Assembly: GCA_965277345.1 (NCBI GenBank) | Contig: CBDICI010000003.1 | Span: 62,001-126,000 of the forward strand | Direction: 5' to 3' | DNA from: CAIOYC01 sp965277345 | GTDB lineage: Bacteria; Pseudomonadota; Alphaproteobacteria; Caulobacterales; Caulobacteraceae | Length of the DNA stretch: 64,000 nucleotides | Part shown: positions 35,524-43,284 of the stretch, one piece after another | Numbering within the stretch: position 1 is the first letter of the stretch | Layout: each line of letters starts with the position of its first letter | The notes under the pieces: model-generated | What the model saw: only the letters and a program-made list of their open reading frames with translations | Told to the model about the DNA's origin: nothing | The model's database searches: none | Made by a program: the position numbers and the translations under genes

Positions 35524-36486
35524 ATGCGAACTTCCCTTACCTGTCTTTGCGCGCTCGCCGCTTTCGGGGCGACCCTGACCCTCGCCGCGTGCGGTCAGAC
35601 CCCGATCATCGGGGCCAAGCCCGAGGCCGGGGACAAGGTGGTGGCCAAGGTCGGCGGCGACGCCCTCTGGGCCTCCGACGTCCGGCGCGAGGCGGTGGCG
35701 CAGGGCTCGATCACCGAAGGCGAACCCCTCGATGTGACCACCGACCTGTTCCGCCGCACGCTGGACGAACTGGTGGATCAGAAGCTGCTGGCCAACGAGG
35801 CGGCGCACCAGGGTCTGGATCGTCAGCCTGCGGTAAAGCGTCGGTTGCAGGCCGCGCGGGACAAGCTGCTCGGCGATGTGCTGGTGGAGGGCGTGGTGGA
35901 CAAGGCGGTGAACGACACCGCCATCCGCGCCCTGTACCAGGAGCAACAGCACCTGTCGCAACAGGCCGAGGAGCTGAAGGCCCGCCAGATTCTGGTGGCC
36001 ACCCAGCCCGAGGCCGAGGCGATCAAGAAGCTCCTGGCCGCCGGCGCCTCCTTCGACCAGTTGGCCATGCAGCGCTCCACCGACAGCGCCACGCGGTTCA
36101 ACGGCGGCGACCTCGGCTATTTCACCCTGGACTCCATGCCCGCCGCCTACGGCGCGGCGTTGAAGGGGGCCAAGCCCGGCGATACGGTGGGTCCGATCCA
36201 GGTGGACGGCGGCTTCGCTCTCATCCGGGTGGAGGACCGCCGCCCCGAGCAGCCGATCTCGCTGGAGGAGGCGCGGCCGCAGATCGTGCGCTTCCTCACC
36301 TATGACGAAATCCGCACCCTGCTGGAAAAGCTGCGCAAGGCGACCCGCGTCCAGTTGATGGTTCCCGCCGCGGAGCCGGGCGGGGCGAAGGAGCCGGCCT
36401 CGGCGCCCCGCGCCGCCGTCTCCAGCCTTCCCGCCCGGCCGCCCACCGCGTCTCCCGTTCCGTCCCCAGCCCCGGCCAGGAAATGA
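35524..36486 (+). CDS. Peptidyl-prolyl isomerase lipoprotein (parvulin, PrsA/SurA-like)
   Basis: 320 residues from ATG 35524. Lipoprotein signal with lipobox LAAC at about 20-23. A SurA-N-like helical region (KVGGDALWASDVRREAVAQG) precedes a parvulin domain (about 150-250; ARQILVATQPEAEAIKKLL, STDSATRFNGGDLGYF, GPIQVDGGFALIRVEDRR). Ends in a Pro/Ala-rich tail. Acts in the periplasm on folding of exported proteins, fitting the neighbouring secA. The argJ start overlaps its stop by 4 bp. Confidence 0.9.
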   Translation: MRTSLTCLCALAAFGATLTLAACGQTPIIGAKPEAGDKVVAKVGGDALWASDVRREAVAQGSITEGEPLDVTTDLFRRTLDELVDQKLLANEAAHQGLDRQPAVKRRLQAARDKLLGDVLVEGVVDKAVNDTAIRALYQEQQHLSQQAEELKARQILVATQPEAEAIKKLLAAGASFDQLAMQRSTDSATRFNGGDLGYFTLDSMPAAYGAALKGAKPGDTVGPIQVDGGFALIRVEDRRPEQPISLEEARPQIVRFLTYDEIRTLLEKLRKATRVQLMVPAAEPGGAKEPASAPRAAVSSLPARPPTASPVPSPAPARK

Positions 36487-37757
36487 CCAAGACGTCTGGA
36501 CGTCCCCCGGCTCCAGGAAAGCCTGGCCTCGCCGTTTCGCCGCTCGCCGTGCCGTTCCCCGCCATCGCGCCGGTCGGGGGGGTGGAGATCGCCGCTGTCC
36601 ATGCGGGCATGTACCGGCGCCGGCGGCTGGACGTGACGCTGATGCGCTTTCAGGAGGGAACGGCGGTGGCCGGTACGTTCACGCGCCACAATGTCGGCTC
36701 CGCCCCGGTCGATTGGGACAAGGCGGCGATCCAGGCGTCGGGTGGCCGGGCGCGGGCGCTGATCGTCAATACCGGACGCGCCAATTCCTTTACTGGCCGG
36801 CCGGGGGCGGACGCGGTGCAGCGCATCGCCGACGCGCTCTCCGCCGCGCTCGGCTGCCCGAGCGCCCAGGTGCTGGTGGCCTCCACCGGCGTGATCGGCC
36901 AGGTGCTGGAGTACGGCAAAATCCTGAACGTGCTGCAGGAAACGCTGGTGAGCCTGAAGCCCGACAACTGGGCTGCCGCCGCTCAAGGCATCATGACCAC
37001 CGACACCTTCCCCAAGGGGGCTGTGGCGCAGGCCCGCATCGGCGATCGCACCGTGCGCATCGCCGGCATCTGCAAGGGCTCGGGCATGATCGCGCCCGAC
37101 ATGGCCACCATGCTGGCCTTTGTCGTCACCGACGCGGCCATCGCGCCCGAGGCGTTGCGAGCCATCCTTTCACCCGCGGTGGTCCGGACCTTGAACAGCG
37201 TCACGGTGGACGGCGACCGCTCCACCAACGATACCTGCCTGCTGTTCGCCACCGGCGCCGCCGGCGGGGCGGAGATCACCGATCCTGACGCGAAGGAGCT
37301 GAAGGGTTTCCGCGCCGCGCTGGAGGCGGTGCTGCTCGACCTCGCCCACCAACTGGTGCGGGACGGGGAGGGCGCGCAGAAGTTCGTGCGGGTGGAGATC
37401 ACCGGCGCGACCAGCGAAGCCTCGGCCCGCAAGATCGCCCGCACGGTCTGCGAAAGCCCCCTGGTCAAGACCGCCATCGCCGGGGAGGACGCCAACTGGG
37501 GCCGCATCGTCATGGCCGTGGGCCGCGCCGACGAACCCATCGACCGCGACCGGATTTCCATCCGCTTCGGCGATCTGTGGGCGGCCCGGGACGGCGCGGC
37601 GGCGCCCGACTACGACGAGGCGAAGATGAGCGCCTATATGAAGAATGCCGAGCTCTCCATTACGGTGGATGTGGGCGCCGGATCGGCCGCCGCGGTGATG
37701 TGGACCTGCGACCTCACCCACGGCTACATCTCCATCAACGGCGACTATCGGAGCTGA
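36483..37757 (+). CDS. argJ: Arginine biosynthesis bifunctional protein ArgJ
   Basis: 424 residues. Ornithine acetyltransferase/N-acetylglutamate synthase; matures by self-cleavage before a threonine. The cleavage site Ala208-Thr209 is in DMATMLAFVV; KGSGMIAPDM precedes it. The beta chain holds VDGDRSTNDTC (usual form DGDTSTNDT, so one Thr is Arg here) and GEDANWGRIV. The start overlaps the parvulin stop (ATGA). The colicin-E5-like gene starts 6 bp after the stop. Confidence 0.96.
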   Translation: MTKTSGRPPAPGKPGLAVSPLAVPFPAIAPVGGVEIAAVHAGMYRRRRLDVTLMRFQEGTAVAGTFTRHNVGSAPVDWDKAAIQASGGRARALIVNTGRANSFTGRPGADAVQRIADALSAALGCPSAQVLVASTGVIGQVLEYGKILNVLQETLVSLKPDNWAAAAQGIMTTDTFPKGAVAQARIGDRTVRIAGICKGSGMIAPDMATMLAFVVTDAAIAPEALRAILSPAVVRTLNSVTVDGDRSTNDTCLLFATGAAGGAEITDPDAKELKGFRAALEAVLLDLAHQLVRDGEGAQKFVRVEITGATSEASARKIARTVCESPLVKTAIAGEDANWGRIVMAVGRADEPIDRDRISIRFGDLWAARDGAAAPDYDEAKMSAYMKNAELSITVDVGAGSAAAVMWTCDLTHGYISINGDYRS

Positions 37758-37763
37758 CCGGTC

Positions 37764-37988
37764 TTGGGAAAGCCGACGGCCAAACTGCTTCGCCAAATGG
37801 CTCACCGCGGCTGGACAAAGGCCCAGATCAATGAGGCGCAGGCTTTGGGCGACCGGCGCCCAGCCTGGAACCTAGAGACAGGCGGGCCGGCTACGCGCTA
37901 TATACACCCCACGACGGGCCGTTCCGTCGTGATCGACGACGCGTCGGGAGAGGTCATTCATGTCGGCGGCGACGGCTTCGTCTACTGA
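37764..37988 (+). CDS. Stand-alone colicin E5-like ribonuclease domain protein
   Basis: 74 residues from a TTG at 37764, with GGAG ten bases upstream inside the end of argJ; an internal ATG at 37797 is possible but would remove conserved sequence. The whole protein aligns by eye with the catalytic domain of colicin E5: LLRQMAHRGWTKAQI against its IRGQMPERGWTEDDI, and PATRYIHPTTGRSVVIDDASG with GEVIHVGGDG against PATVYGSPGKYVVVNDRTG with GEVTQIS. Colicin E5 cuts tRNAs for Tyr, His, Asn and Asp in the anticodon. Here there is no receptor-binding or translocation domain and no signal peptide, so it would act inside the producing cell. A second gene overlaps its 3' end by 29 bp. Confidence 0.78.
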   Translation: MGKPTAKLLRQMAHRGWTKAQINEAQALGDRRPAWNLETGGPATRYIHPTTGRSVVIDDASGEVIHVGGDGFVY

Positions 37989-38235
37989 CATCGATGTCGT
38001 TTTTGTCCGCCTTCTCGAAGAGGGTGTCGATGTCTGGCGTCCCGTGCCGGCGCGGCGTCTGAGTGAAGCTACCTTCAAACTCTGGGACGCCCCGGTCCCG
38101 GCCGATGAGGTCTGGAGCTTCCAGCCCGGCGATATTGTCGTGGCCGAACACCGCGTTGAGAATGGTTCGATGTCGGAGGCGCTTTTCGCGATCGCGCGCG
38201 CCAGCGATTTCGACCAGCGCTCCAAGGCAGGCTGA
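37960..38235 (+). CDS. Partner of the E5-like gene, small protein of unknown function, candidate antitoxin
   Basis: 91 residues from ATG 37960, 29 bp inside the ribonuclease gene, with a GGGAGAGG site upstream. Opens MSAATASSTDIDVVFVRLLE and has EGVDVWRPVPARRLSE, then VWSFQPGDIVVAEHRV; a small all-beta fold is likely. Similar short 'VRLLxEGxDVWRPV' proteins are common in bacteria without assigned function. It is not like the known ImmE5 immunity protein. Overlap and order suggest coupled expression, so it may neutralise the RNase; equally it may be an unrelated operon member. Ends 4 bp before mutT. Confidence 0.72.
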   Translation: MSAATASSTDIDVVFVRLLEEGVDVWRPVPARRLSEATFKLWDAPVPADEVWSFQPGDIVVAEHRVENGSMSEALFAIARASDFDQRSKAG

Positions 38236-38239
38236 TTTC

Positions 38240-38641
38240 TTGAAGCGTCTCCTCCTCGTCGTGGCCGCGGCGCTGGTCGATGCCGATGGGCGGGTGCTGA
38301 TCTGCCAGCGGCCGGAGGGCAAGCAACTCGCCGGGCTATGGGAGTTTCCCGGCGGCAAGCTGGAGCCGGGCGAGACGCCGGAGGCCTGTCTTATCCGCGA
38401 GCTGGATGAGGAGCTGGGCATTCAGGTCAGCGCCGCTTGCCTGGCGCCCTTCGTCTTCGCCTCGCACGGCTATGGCGAGTTTCACCTGCTGATGCCGCTC
38501 TACCTCTGTCGTCGCTGGGAGGGTTTTGTTGAGCGGCGCGAACACGCGGCCCTGGCCTGGGTCGAGCCGATGAGGCTGGCCGACTACCCCATGCCGCCGG
38601 CCGATGCGCCACTGGTGGCGTGGCTCAGGGATTTCCTGTGA
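38240..38641 (+). CDS. mutT: 8-oxo-dGTP diphosphatase MutT-type Nudix hydrolase
   Basis: 133 residues from TTG 38240, preceded by AAGGCAGG. Nudix box at 38-61: GGKLEPGETPEA then RELDEELGI, fully conserved. Opens KRLLLVVAAALVDADGRVLI, as in MutT proteins that clear oxidised dGTP from the nucleotide pool. It lies in the argJ run; in relatives argJ and mutT are near neighbours, which makes the E5-like pair look inserted between them. Confidence 0.92.
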   Translation: MKRLLLVVAAALVDADGRVLICQRPEGKQLAGLWEFPGGKLEPGETPEACLIRELDEELGIQVSAACLAPFVFASHGYGEFHLLMPLYLCRRWEGFVERREHAALAWVEPMRLADYPMPPADAPLVAWLRDFL

Positions 38642-38717
38642 TCAAATAACCTCCGTCTCCCTCGGGCCTGGTCGGAGGCCCCGGCGTTCTGCTTGGGCGC
38701 ATACCCATCCAATTTCG

Positions 38718-39200
38718 TTATCCCCGGACGGGTTCCGGCGCCTCACGGAGATTGAGGTTGTGGTAGGCCTCAATGGCCGCCCCCGCCGGCATGTCCGCCG
38801 GCCGCAGCCCGCGCTCCAGCAGGAATCGGTGCTCCACCACCTTGGCCTGCTGCTCCAGGTTCAGGCGATCCCACGCCACCGGCAGCGTATAGCGATACGC
38901 GCGGCGGTTGAGGTAGCAGCCGCTGAGCGCCACCCGCGCCCAGCTCGCCAGCGTCCACAGCGGCCGGGTCTGGAACTGCCAGGCGTGGGTGAGTTCGTGG
39001 ACGAACCAAGCCTGGGTGGGGACCGGCTCGGCGGCGAAATCGGCCAACTCGCCGGGAAACAGCATCAGGCCGAACAGAACCATGGCCCAGCCGCCGGTCG
39101 GCGCGCCGGTGAGCAGCCATACGCGGCGCGGGTCCAGCGCCGCACCGAACACCTCGGCGGCCAGCCGCACCTCGCCCACGCTTAGCCGGCGCAGCCTCAC
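38718..39200 (-). CDS. vgr-related protein with HExxH-like motif
   Basis: 160 residues from GTG 39200, overlapping the preceding methyltransferase stop by 4 bp (GTGA). Contains WFVHELTHAWQFQ (an HExxH zinc-peptidase-like motif) in the middle and an alpha-helical C-terminus (EQQAKVVEHRFLLERG). Caulobacterales annotations call this family 'vgr related protein'; no link to type VI secretion is visible here. Could be a metallopeptidase-like protein; the third metal ligand is not certain. Confidence 0.7.
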   Translation of the reverse strand: MRLRRLSVGEVRLAAEVFGAALDPRRVWLLTGAPTGGWAMVLFGLMLFPGELADFAAEPVPTQAWFVHELTHAWQFQTRPLWTLASWARVALSGCYLNRRAYRYTLPVAWDRLNLEQQAKVVEHRFLLERGLRPADMPAGAAIEAYHNLNLREAPEPVRG

Positions 39201-40090
39201 TCGGGATCGAGCCGGTGTTCGACCACGTTCAGCGCGTCGGCCAGCCGCATCCTGGCCGAGCCCGGCCTCAGCGGTGTCTGCTGGCTCTCGTGCGCGGCCC
39301 AGCCGGTCAGGGTGACGATCTCGAACGTCGCGGGAATGCGGCCGTCGGGCAGGGCGAAGCGCTCGGCATAGACCTCGGCGGCGCGCAAGAGCAGGGCGCG
39401 GGTCAGCGGCGCGCGGGGCCGGTCCACCAGCACGCCGGTCTCGCCCATGGCTCGAAGGTCCGCCATCAGCTTCAAGGGATGATCGTAGCGCACGCTCAGA
39501 CGGTCCACATCCGCCACCGGCAGGGTGAAGCCGGCCCGCTGCAGCAGCGCCGCCCCATCGAAGCCGTCGGCGAAGGGCGAGATGCGCGGGCCGGAGCCGA
39601 GGCCGAGGTCGCTCTCGGCGAGCAGCAGCGATTGGCGCAGTTCCGTCAGGGTGGCGCCGCCCAGCATCGCCCCGACGAACAGCCCGTCCGGCTTCAGGGC
39701 GCGGCGAATCTGCACCAGCGCTCCTACCAGATCGTTGCTCCAGTGCAGTGAGAGCAGGCTCACCAGGAGGTCCAGGCTGGCCTCGCGGAAGGGTAGGCGC
39801 TCCTCGTCCGCCACCAGCCGCGGGCCTGGCGCGCCGCGCAGTCTGGCCTCCGATAGGCCGGCGCCTATCCACCCCTCCACCTGCGCCGGCGAAACCCGCC
39901 CGGGCATCAGGCCGGGCGCGGCGCCAAGCTCGACGGCCAGGGGAAAGCGACGCATTATGGCCGAAAGCCGGTCGGCGACGTCCTCGGCCGCGCGGCGATG
40001 CAGGAAGTCGGCCGCGCGCCAGGTCCTCGCCGAACGGTCGAGGCGACGGCGGCGCAGGCTCCGGTCGAACAGGCGGGGAGGGGCGGACAT
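39197..40090 (-). CDS. SAM-dependent methyltransferase-fold protein (NDUFAF5/BioC-like)
   Basis: 297 residues from ATG 40090 (MSAPPRLFDRSLRRRRLDRS). Class I SAM fold with VELGAAPGLMPGR, DEERLPFREASLDLLVSLLSLHW and LKPDGLFVGAMLGG. The N-terminal FDRSLRRRRLDRSARTW and the SLHWSNDLVGAL block are typical of the alphaproteobacterial relatives of mitochondrial NDUFAF5, which hydroxylates an arginine of a complex I subunit; BioC is the other close family. Which it is cannot be fixed from sequence alone. Its start codon shares bases with the divergent comF start. Confidence 0.8.
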   Translation of the reverse strand: MSAPPRLFDRSLRRRRLDRSARTWRAADFLHRRAAEDVADRLSAIMRRFPLAVELGAAPGLMPGRVSPAQVEGWIGAGLSEARLRGAPGPRLVADEERLPFREASLDLLVSLLSLHWSNDLVGALVQIRRALKPDGLFVGAMLGGATLTELRQSLLLAESDLGLGSGPRISPFADGFDGAALLQRAGFTLPVADVDRLSVRYDHPLKLMADLRAMGETGVLVDRPRAPLTRALLLRAAEVYAERFALPDGRIPATFEIVTLTGWAAHESQQTPLRPGSARMRLADALNVVEHRLDPE

Positions 40091-40892
40091 GCGACGGCTA
40101 GATGCGCTTTTCGACCCGGAATCCGCAACCGCCTTGTGGTCGGACGCCGCGCGCCGGGTGCGGCGGGGCGCCGGCCATGCCATCGACCGGATCCTGCCGC
40201 CGCTGGCGCTCGACGCGGGCGAGCGGCCCCAGACGCCGGGCCTGAGCGTGCGGACGTGGGAACGCATCCGGTTCATCGACGGACCGGTGTGCGACGGTTG
40301 CGGCGCGCCGTTCGCCTACGATCTCGGACCGGGCGCCCTGTGCCCCGCCTGTCTGGCCCGGCCGCGCGGACTGGATCGGGCGCGGGCGGCCTGCGTCTAT
40401 GACGAGCACTCGCGCGACCTGATCCTGAAGCTGAAGCACGCCGACCGCACCGACCTGGCGCCCCTGTTCGCCCGCTGGCTGTCGCGGGCGGCGACGGAGC
40501 TGCTGGCGGAGACCGATGCGCTCTGCCCGGTGCCTCTGCACCCGCGCCGCCTCCTGGCCCGGCGCTATAACCAGGCGGCGGAGATCGCCCGGCCGCTGGC
40601 GCGTCTCGTCAGGGTCGCCTACCGGCCGGATGCGTTGGTTCGCACCCGCTCGACCCTGACGCAGGGCGGCAAGTCGGGGCGGGGACGGCGGCTGAACGTG
40701 CAGGGCGCCTTCCTCGTCCCGGAGCGGGCCAGGGCGCAGGTGGCGGGGAGGCGCATCCTGCTCATCGACGATGTGCTCACCACCGGGGCCACGGCGGAAG
40801 CCTGCGCGAAGGCGCTGAAGGCGGCCGGCGCCGCCCATGTGGCGCTCGCGGTCGTTGCGAGGGTGCGCGAAAGCGGAACACCGCCTATATGA
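40089..40892 (+). CDS. ComF family protein (phosphoribosyltransferase-like)
   Basis: 267 residues from ATG 40089. Two zinc-binding pairs near the N-terminus, CDGC (68-71) and CPAC (85-88), then LKLKHADRTDLAPLFARWL, CPVPLHPRRLLARRYNQA and the PRPP loop ILLIDDVLTTGAT (about 224-236). ComF proteins aid DNA uptake in competent bacteria and are also widely kept elsewhere. The ATG overlaps the divergent methyltransferase ATG (CATG), an arrangement that leaves no intergenic promoter. Confidence 0.9.
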   Translation: MRRLDALFDPESATALWSDAARRVRRGAGHAIDRILPPLALDAGERPQTPGLSVRTWERIRFIDGPVCDGCGAPFAYDLGPGALCPACLARPRGLDRARAACVYDEHSRDLILKLKHADRTDLAPLFARWLSRAATELLAETDALCPVPLHPRRLLARRYNQAAEIARPLARLVRVAYRPDALVRTRSTLTQGGKSGRGRRLNVQGAFLVPERARAQVAGRRILLIDDVLTTGATAEACAKALKAAGAAHVALAVVARVRESGTPPI

Positions 40893-40931
40893 GCGCGCTT
40901 GCCGCCTGTCGGGCCACCAACGGAAATCCCC

Positions 40932-41189
40932 ATGCCGCCGATCACCATCTATACCAAGCCGCTCTGCCCCTACTGCGCGCGGGCCATGAACCTGCTGAAG
41001 GGCAAGGGCGCGGGGTTCGAGGAGATCGAGGCCGCCTGGGATCCGGACAAGCGCAAGGAGATGGTGTCGCGGTCCAACGGCAAGACCACCTATCCGCAAA
41101 TCTTCATCGGCGAGACCCATGTGGGGGGCTGCGACGACCTTACGGCCATGGATCGCGCCGGCGATCTCGATAAGCTGCTGGCGGCATAG
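40932..41189 (+). CDS. grxC: Glutaredoxin 3
   Basis: 85 residues from ATG 40932. Dithiol glutaredoxin with active site CPYC (C12, C15) in YTKPLCPYCARAMNLL, the cis-proline segment TTYPQIFIGE and the glutathione-side GGCDDLTAMD. Reduces disulfides with glutathione in the cytoplasm. Between comF and nitrilase on the same strand. Confidence 0.95.
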   Translation: MPPITIYTKPLCPYCARAMNLLKGKGAGFEEIEAAWDPDKRKEMVSRSNGKTTYPQIFIGETHVGGCDDLTAMDRAGDLDKLLAA

Positions 41190-41198
41190 GGGCGGCCG

Positions 41199-42038
41199 AT
41201 GGCGCGCATCGCGCTGCTGCAGACCCGCACGCCCGACACCCAGGCCGCCGCCCTGGCCGAGCTCGAGCCCATGGTGCGCGAGGCTGCGGCGGGCGGCGCG
41301 CGCCTGATCGCCACGCCGGAAGGCTCCAACCTGCTGCAGCGCGACCGGAGCAGGCTCCGGGCCGCTTTGGCCGCCCCCGAGGACGATGCGGTGGTCCAGG
41401 GGCTGCGGCGGCTGGCCGGCGAACTCGGCGTCGAAGTCCTGATCGGCTCGGCCCTCGTGCGGCGGGCGGACGGCCAGGCGGCCAACCGCGCCGTCTTCAT
41501 CCGCGCCGATGGCGAGGTCGCCGCCACCTATGACAAGATCCACATGTTCGACGTCGACCTGCCCACCGGCGAGACGGCCCGCGAAAGCGAACTCTACACG
41601 CCGGGCGATCGCCTGGAGGTCGTGGACGCGGAGGTCGGGCGGCTCGGCCTCACCATCTGCTACGACCTGCGCTTTCCCGCCATCCACCGCGCCCTGGCCC
41701 GGGCGGGGGCGGAGGTCATCGCCGTGCCCGCCGCCTTCACCCGCCCCACGGGCGAGGCCCACTGGGACATCCTGCTGCGCGCCCGCGCCATCGAGTGCGG
41801 CTGCTACGTCATCGCCCCGGCCCAGGGCGGTTTCCATGCGGACGGTCGCGGCACCTGGGGCCGTTCGCTCATTGTCGGGCCGTGGGGCGAGACCGTCGCC
41901 AGGCTGGATCACGACGCACCGGGCGTGCTGTTCGCCGAGATCGACACCACGCTGGTCGCGAAGGCCCGCACCGCCATCCCGGCGCTGAAGAACGAGCGCG
42001 CCTTTACCGGTCCGGATCAGATCGGCGCGGGCGCTTGA
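41199..42038 (+). CDS. Carbon-nitrogen hydrolase (nitrilase superfamily, Nit1/2-like)
   Basis: 279 residues. The E-K-C catalytic triad is E41 (ATPEGSN), K113 (TYDKIHMFDVDLP) and C154 (LTICYDLRFP). The YDKIHMFDVDLPTGE and CYDLRFPAIHR motifs match the Nit family that clears deaminated glutathione, which fits the neighbouring glutaredoxin gene. Ten bp after grxC; its stop overlaps the DUF1178 start. Confidence 0.92.
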   Translation: MARIALLQTRTPDTQAAALAELEPMVREAAAGGARLIATPEGSNLLQRDRSRLRAALAAPEDDAVVQGLRRLAGELGVEVLIGSALVRRADGQAANRAVFIRADGEVAATYDKIHMFDVDLPTGETARESELYTPGDRLEVVDAEVGRLGLTICYDLRFPAIHRALARAGAEVIAVPAAFTRPTGEAHWDILLRARAIECGCYVIAPAQGGFHADGRGTWGRSLIVGPWGETVARLDHDAPGVLFAEIDTTLVAKARTAIPALKNERAFTGPDQIGAGA

Positions 42039-42457
42039 TCCGCTACGCCCTCGCCTGCGACCACGCGCATGAGTTCGAGGGCTGGTTCGGCTCCTCTTCG
42101 GACTATGACGGCCAGGCCGCACGGGGCCTTGTGGAATGCCCGGTCTGCGGGTCGCACGCGGTGAAGAAGCGGATCATGGCCCCCGCCGTCGCCGGGACCC
42201 GCCGCACCGGCGCGGCCGACCTGCCCGCGCCCGCGCGCACCATGGTGATGGAGGCCATGGGCAAGATCAGAAAGCACGTGAAGGACAATTTCGACTATGT
42301 GGGCGACGCCTTCGCCCGGGAGGCGCGCGCCATCCACGGCGGCGAGAGCGAGGACCGCGGCATCTATGGCGAGGCCAAGCCCGAGGAGGTGCGCGCGTTG
42401 CTTCAGGACGGCGTCACCGTGGCGCCTTTGCCACCGGATCCCAAGGACTTGAACTAA
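42035..42457 (+). CDS. DUF1178 family protein
   Basis: 140 residues from a TTG at 42035 overlapping the nitrilase stop by 4 bp. The N-terminus LIRYALACDHAHEFEGWFGSS (in two parts: LIRYALACDHAHEFEGWF, GSS) and a CPVC zinc-ribbon-like pair (about 36-39) are the family hallmark; the C-terminal part is GDAFAREARAIHGGESEDRG. DUF1178 genes accompany nitrilase and grxC in many alphaproteobacteria. Function unknown. Confidence 0.9.
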   Translation: MIRYALACDHAHEFEGWFGSSSDYDGQAARGLVECPVCGSHAVKKRIMAPAVAGTRRTGAADLPAPARTMVMEAMGKIRKHVKDNFDYVGDAFAREARAIHGGESEDRGIYGEAKPEEVRALLQDGVTVAPLPPDPKDLN

Positions 42458-42559
42458 GGTCGAAATCGCGGCCAAGCGCCGCGCCGGCGCGCCTTCTACC
42501 CGTCACGAACACCGGCTATCCAGGTCGCCGGGCGTAGCGTTCAGTAGAGAGTATCAGCC

Positions 42560-42739
42560 GTGGCATCCCATCGCATCGTCGGCTCTGAAGTCGGCCGTCG
42601 GGCCACGCCCGGCAACGGCGCCCTGCGCCTCATGGGCCGGACGCGCAAGCGGCGGCTCAGCGGCTGGGGGCTGTTGCTGGCGCCGGTGGCCCTGCTCGCC
42701 GGCGGCGTCGCCGCCGTGGTGATGTGGCCGTTCCGGTAA
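42560..42739 (+). CDS. Small membrane protein, 59 residues
   Basis: A frame from GTG 42560 to TAA 42739 gives 59 residues: a basic, soluble N-terminal half (GRRATPGNGALRLMGRTRKR) and one hydrophobic helix (GWGLLLAPVALLAGGVAAVV) ending MWPFR. The positive charges before the helix predict an in-facing N-terminus. No family recognised. A hairpin followed by TTTT at 42853-42880 could end its transcript. Confidence 0.45.
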   Translation: MASHRIVGSEVGRRATPGNGALRLMGRTRKRRLSGWGLLLAPVALLAGGVAAVVMWPFR

Positions 42740-42832
42740 CCACTCCTCTCCTGCGCAGCGGGGGAAGTGGCTGGGCGGCCCGCCGGAGGGGGCCTGGCGC
42801 GACGCTGACCGTACAGGGCGGCTGCCCCCTCC

Positions 42833-42880
42833 ACCATGCTTCGCATGGTCCCCCTCCCCCTCGATGAGGGGGAGGAGTTT
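42833..42880. terminator. Two hairpins between convergent genes
   Basis: ACCATGC-ttc-GCATGGT (42833-42849) and CCTCCCCCTC-gat-GAGGGGGAGG (about 42853-42875) followed by AGTTTT on the plus strand. Lies between the small gene ending 42739 and the convergent gene ending 42880. The C-rich block is of the same type as the GC-rich repeats at 45510 and 60126. Confidence 0.5.
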
Positions 42881-43284
42881 TACCGCTGGGTGGAGAAGGT
42901 CATCTCGTGGGCGTTCAGGTCCTTGTCGAGGGCCCGGCGCTGGTTGTCGAAATAGAGCCGCCAGCGCTGGCCGGTGAGGGTGTCGGCCGAGCGGATCGCC
43001 TCGTTGTCGATGAAGATGAAGTGGCCCTGATAGGCCCCCTCGATCACCACTCCGGTGCGCATGTGGATGCGCTCCAGTTCGCCGACGCAGAAGTCGAGGC
43101 CGGTCAGGCCGCGCGACTGCACCGCCAGCACGCCGTCGGGGCCACGCCGCCAGCACACGCCCTCGTCGCGCGGGGCGTGCACCTCGTGCACCGCGCCCCA
43201 GATCAGCCAGCCCGACGCGGCGACGAACACCCCCAGCATGACGAGCAGGAGCGCGCCGAAGCGGAGAGGGCGGCGCCGGGCCAT
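42880..43284 (-). CDS. Membrane-anchored protein of unknown function
   Basis: 134 residues from ATG 43284, sharing one base with the ubiG stop (TGATG). One N-terminal helix (about 9-31, FGALLLVMLGVFVAASGWLIW) then a periplasmic domain with two cysteines (GVCWRRGP, LDFCVGELERIH) that may pair. The rest reads GVVIEGAYQGHFIFIDNEAIR. Not recognised. Co-transcribed with ubiG. Confidence 0.7.
   Translation of the reverse strand: MARRRPLRFGALLLVMLGVFVAASGWLIWGAVHEVHAPRDEGVCWRRGPDGVLAVQSRGLTGLDFCVGELERIHMRTGVVIEGAYQGHFIFIDNEAIRSADTLTGQRWRLYFDNQRRALDKDLNAHEMTFSTQR

Noticed and set aside
38718..39200. A type VI secretion spike gene because of the 'vgr' family name
   Set aside because: Too short, no gp27/gp5-like domains, no T6SS genes nearby.
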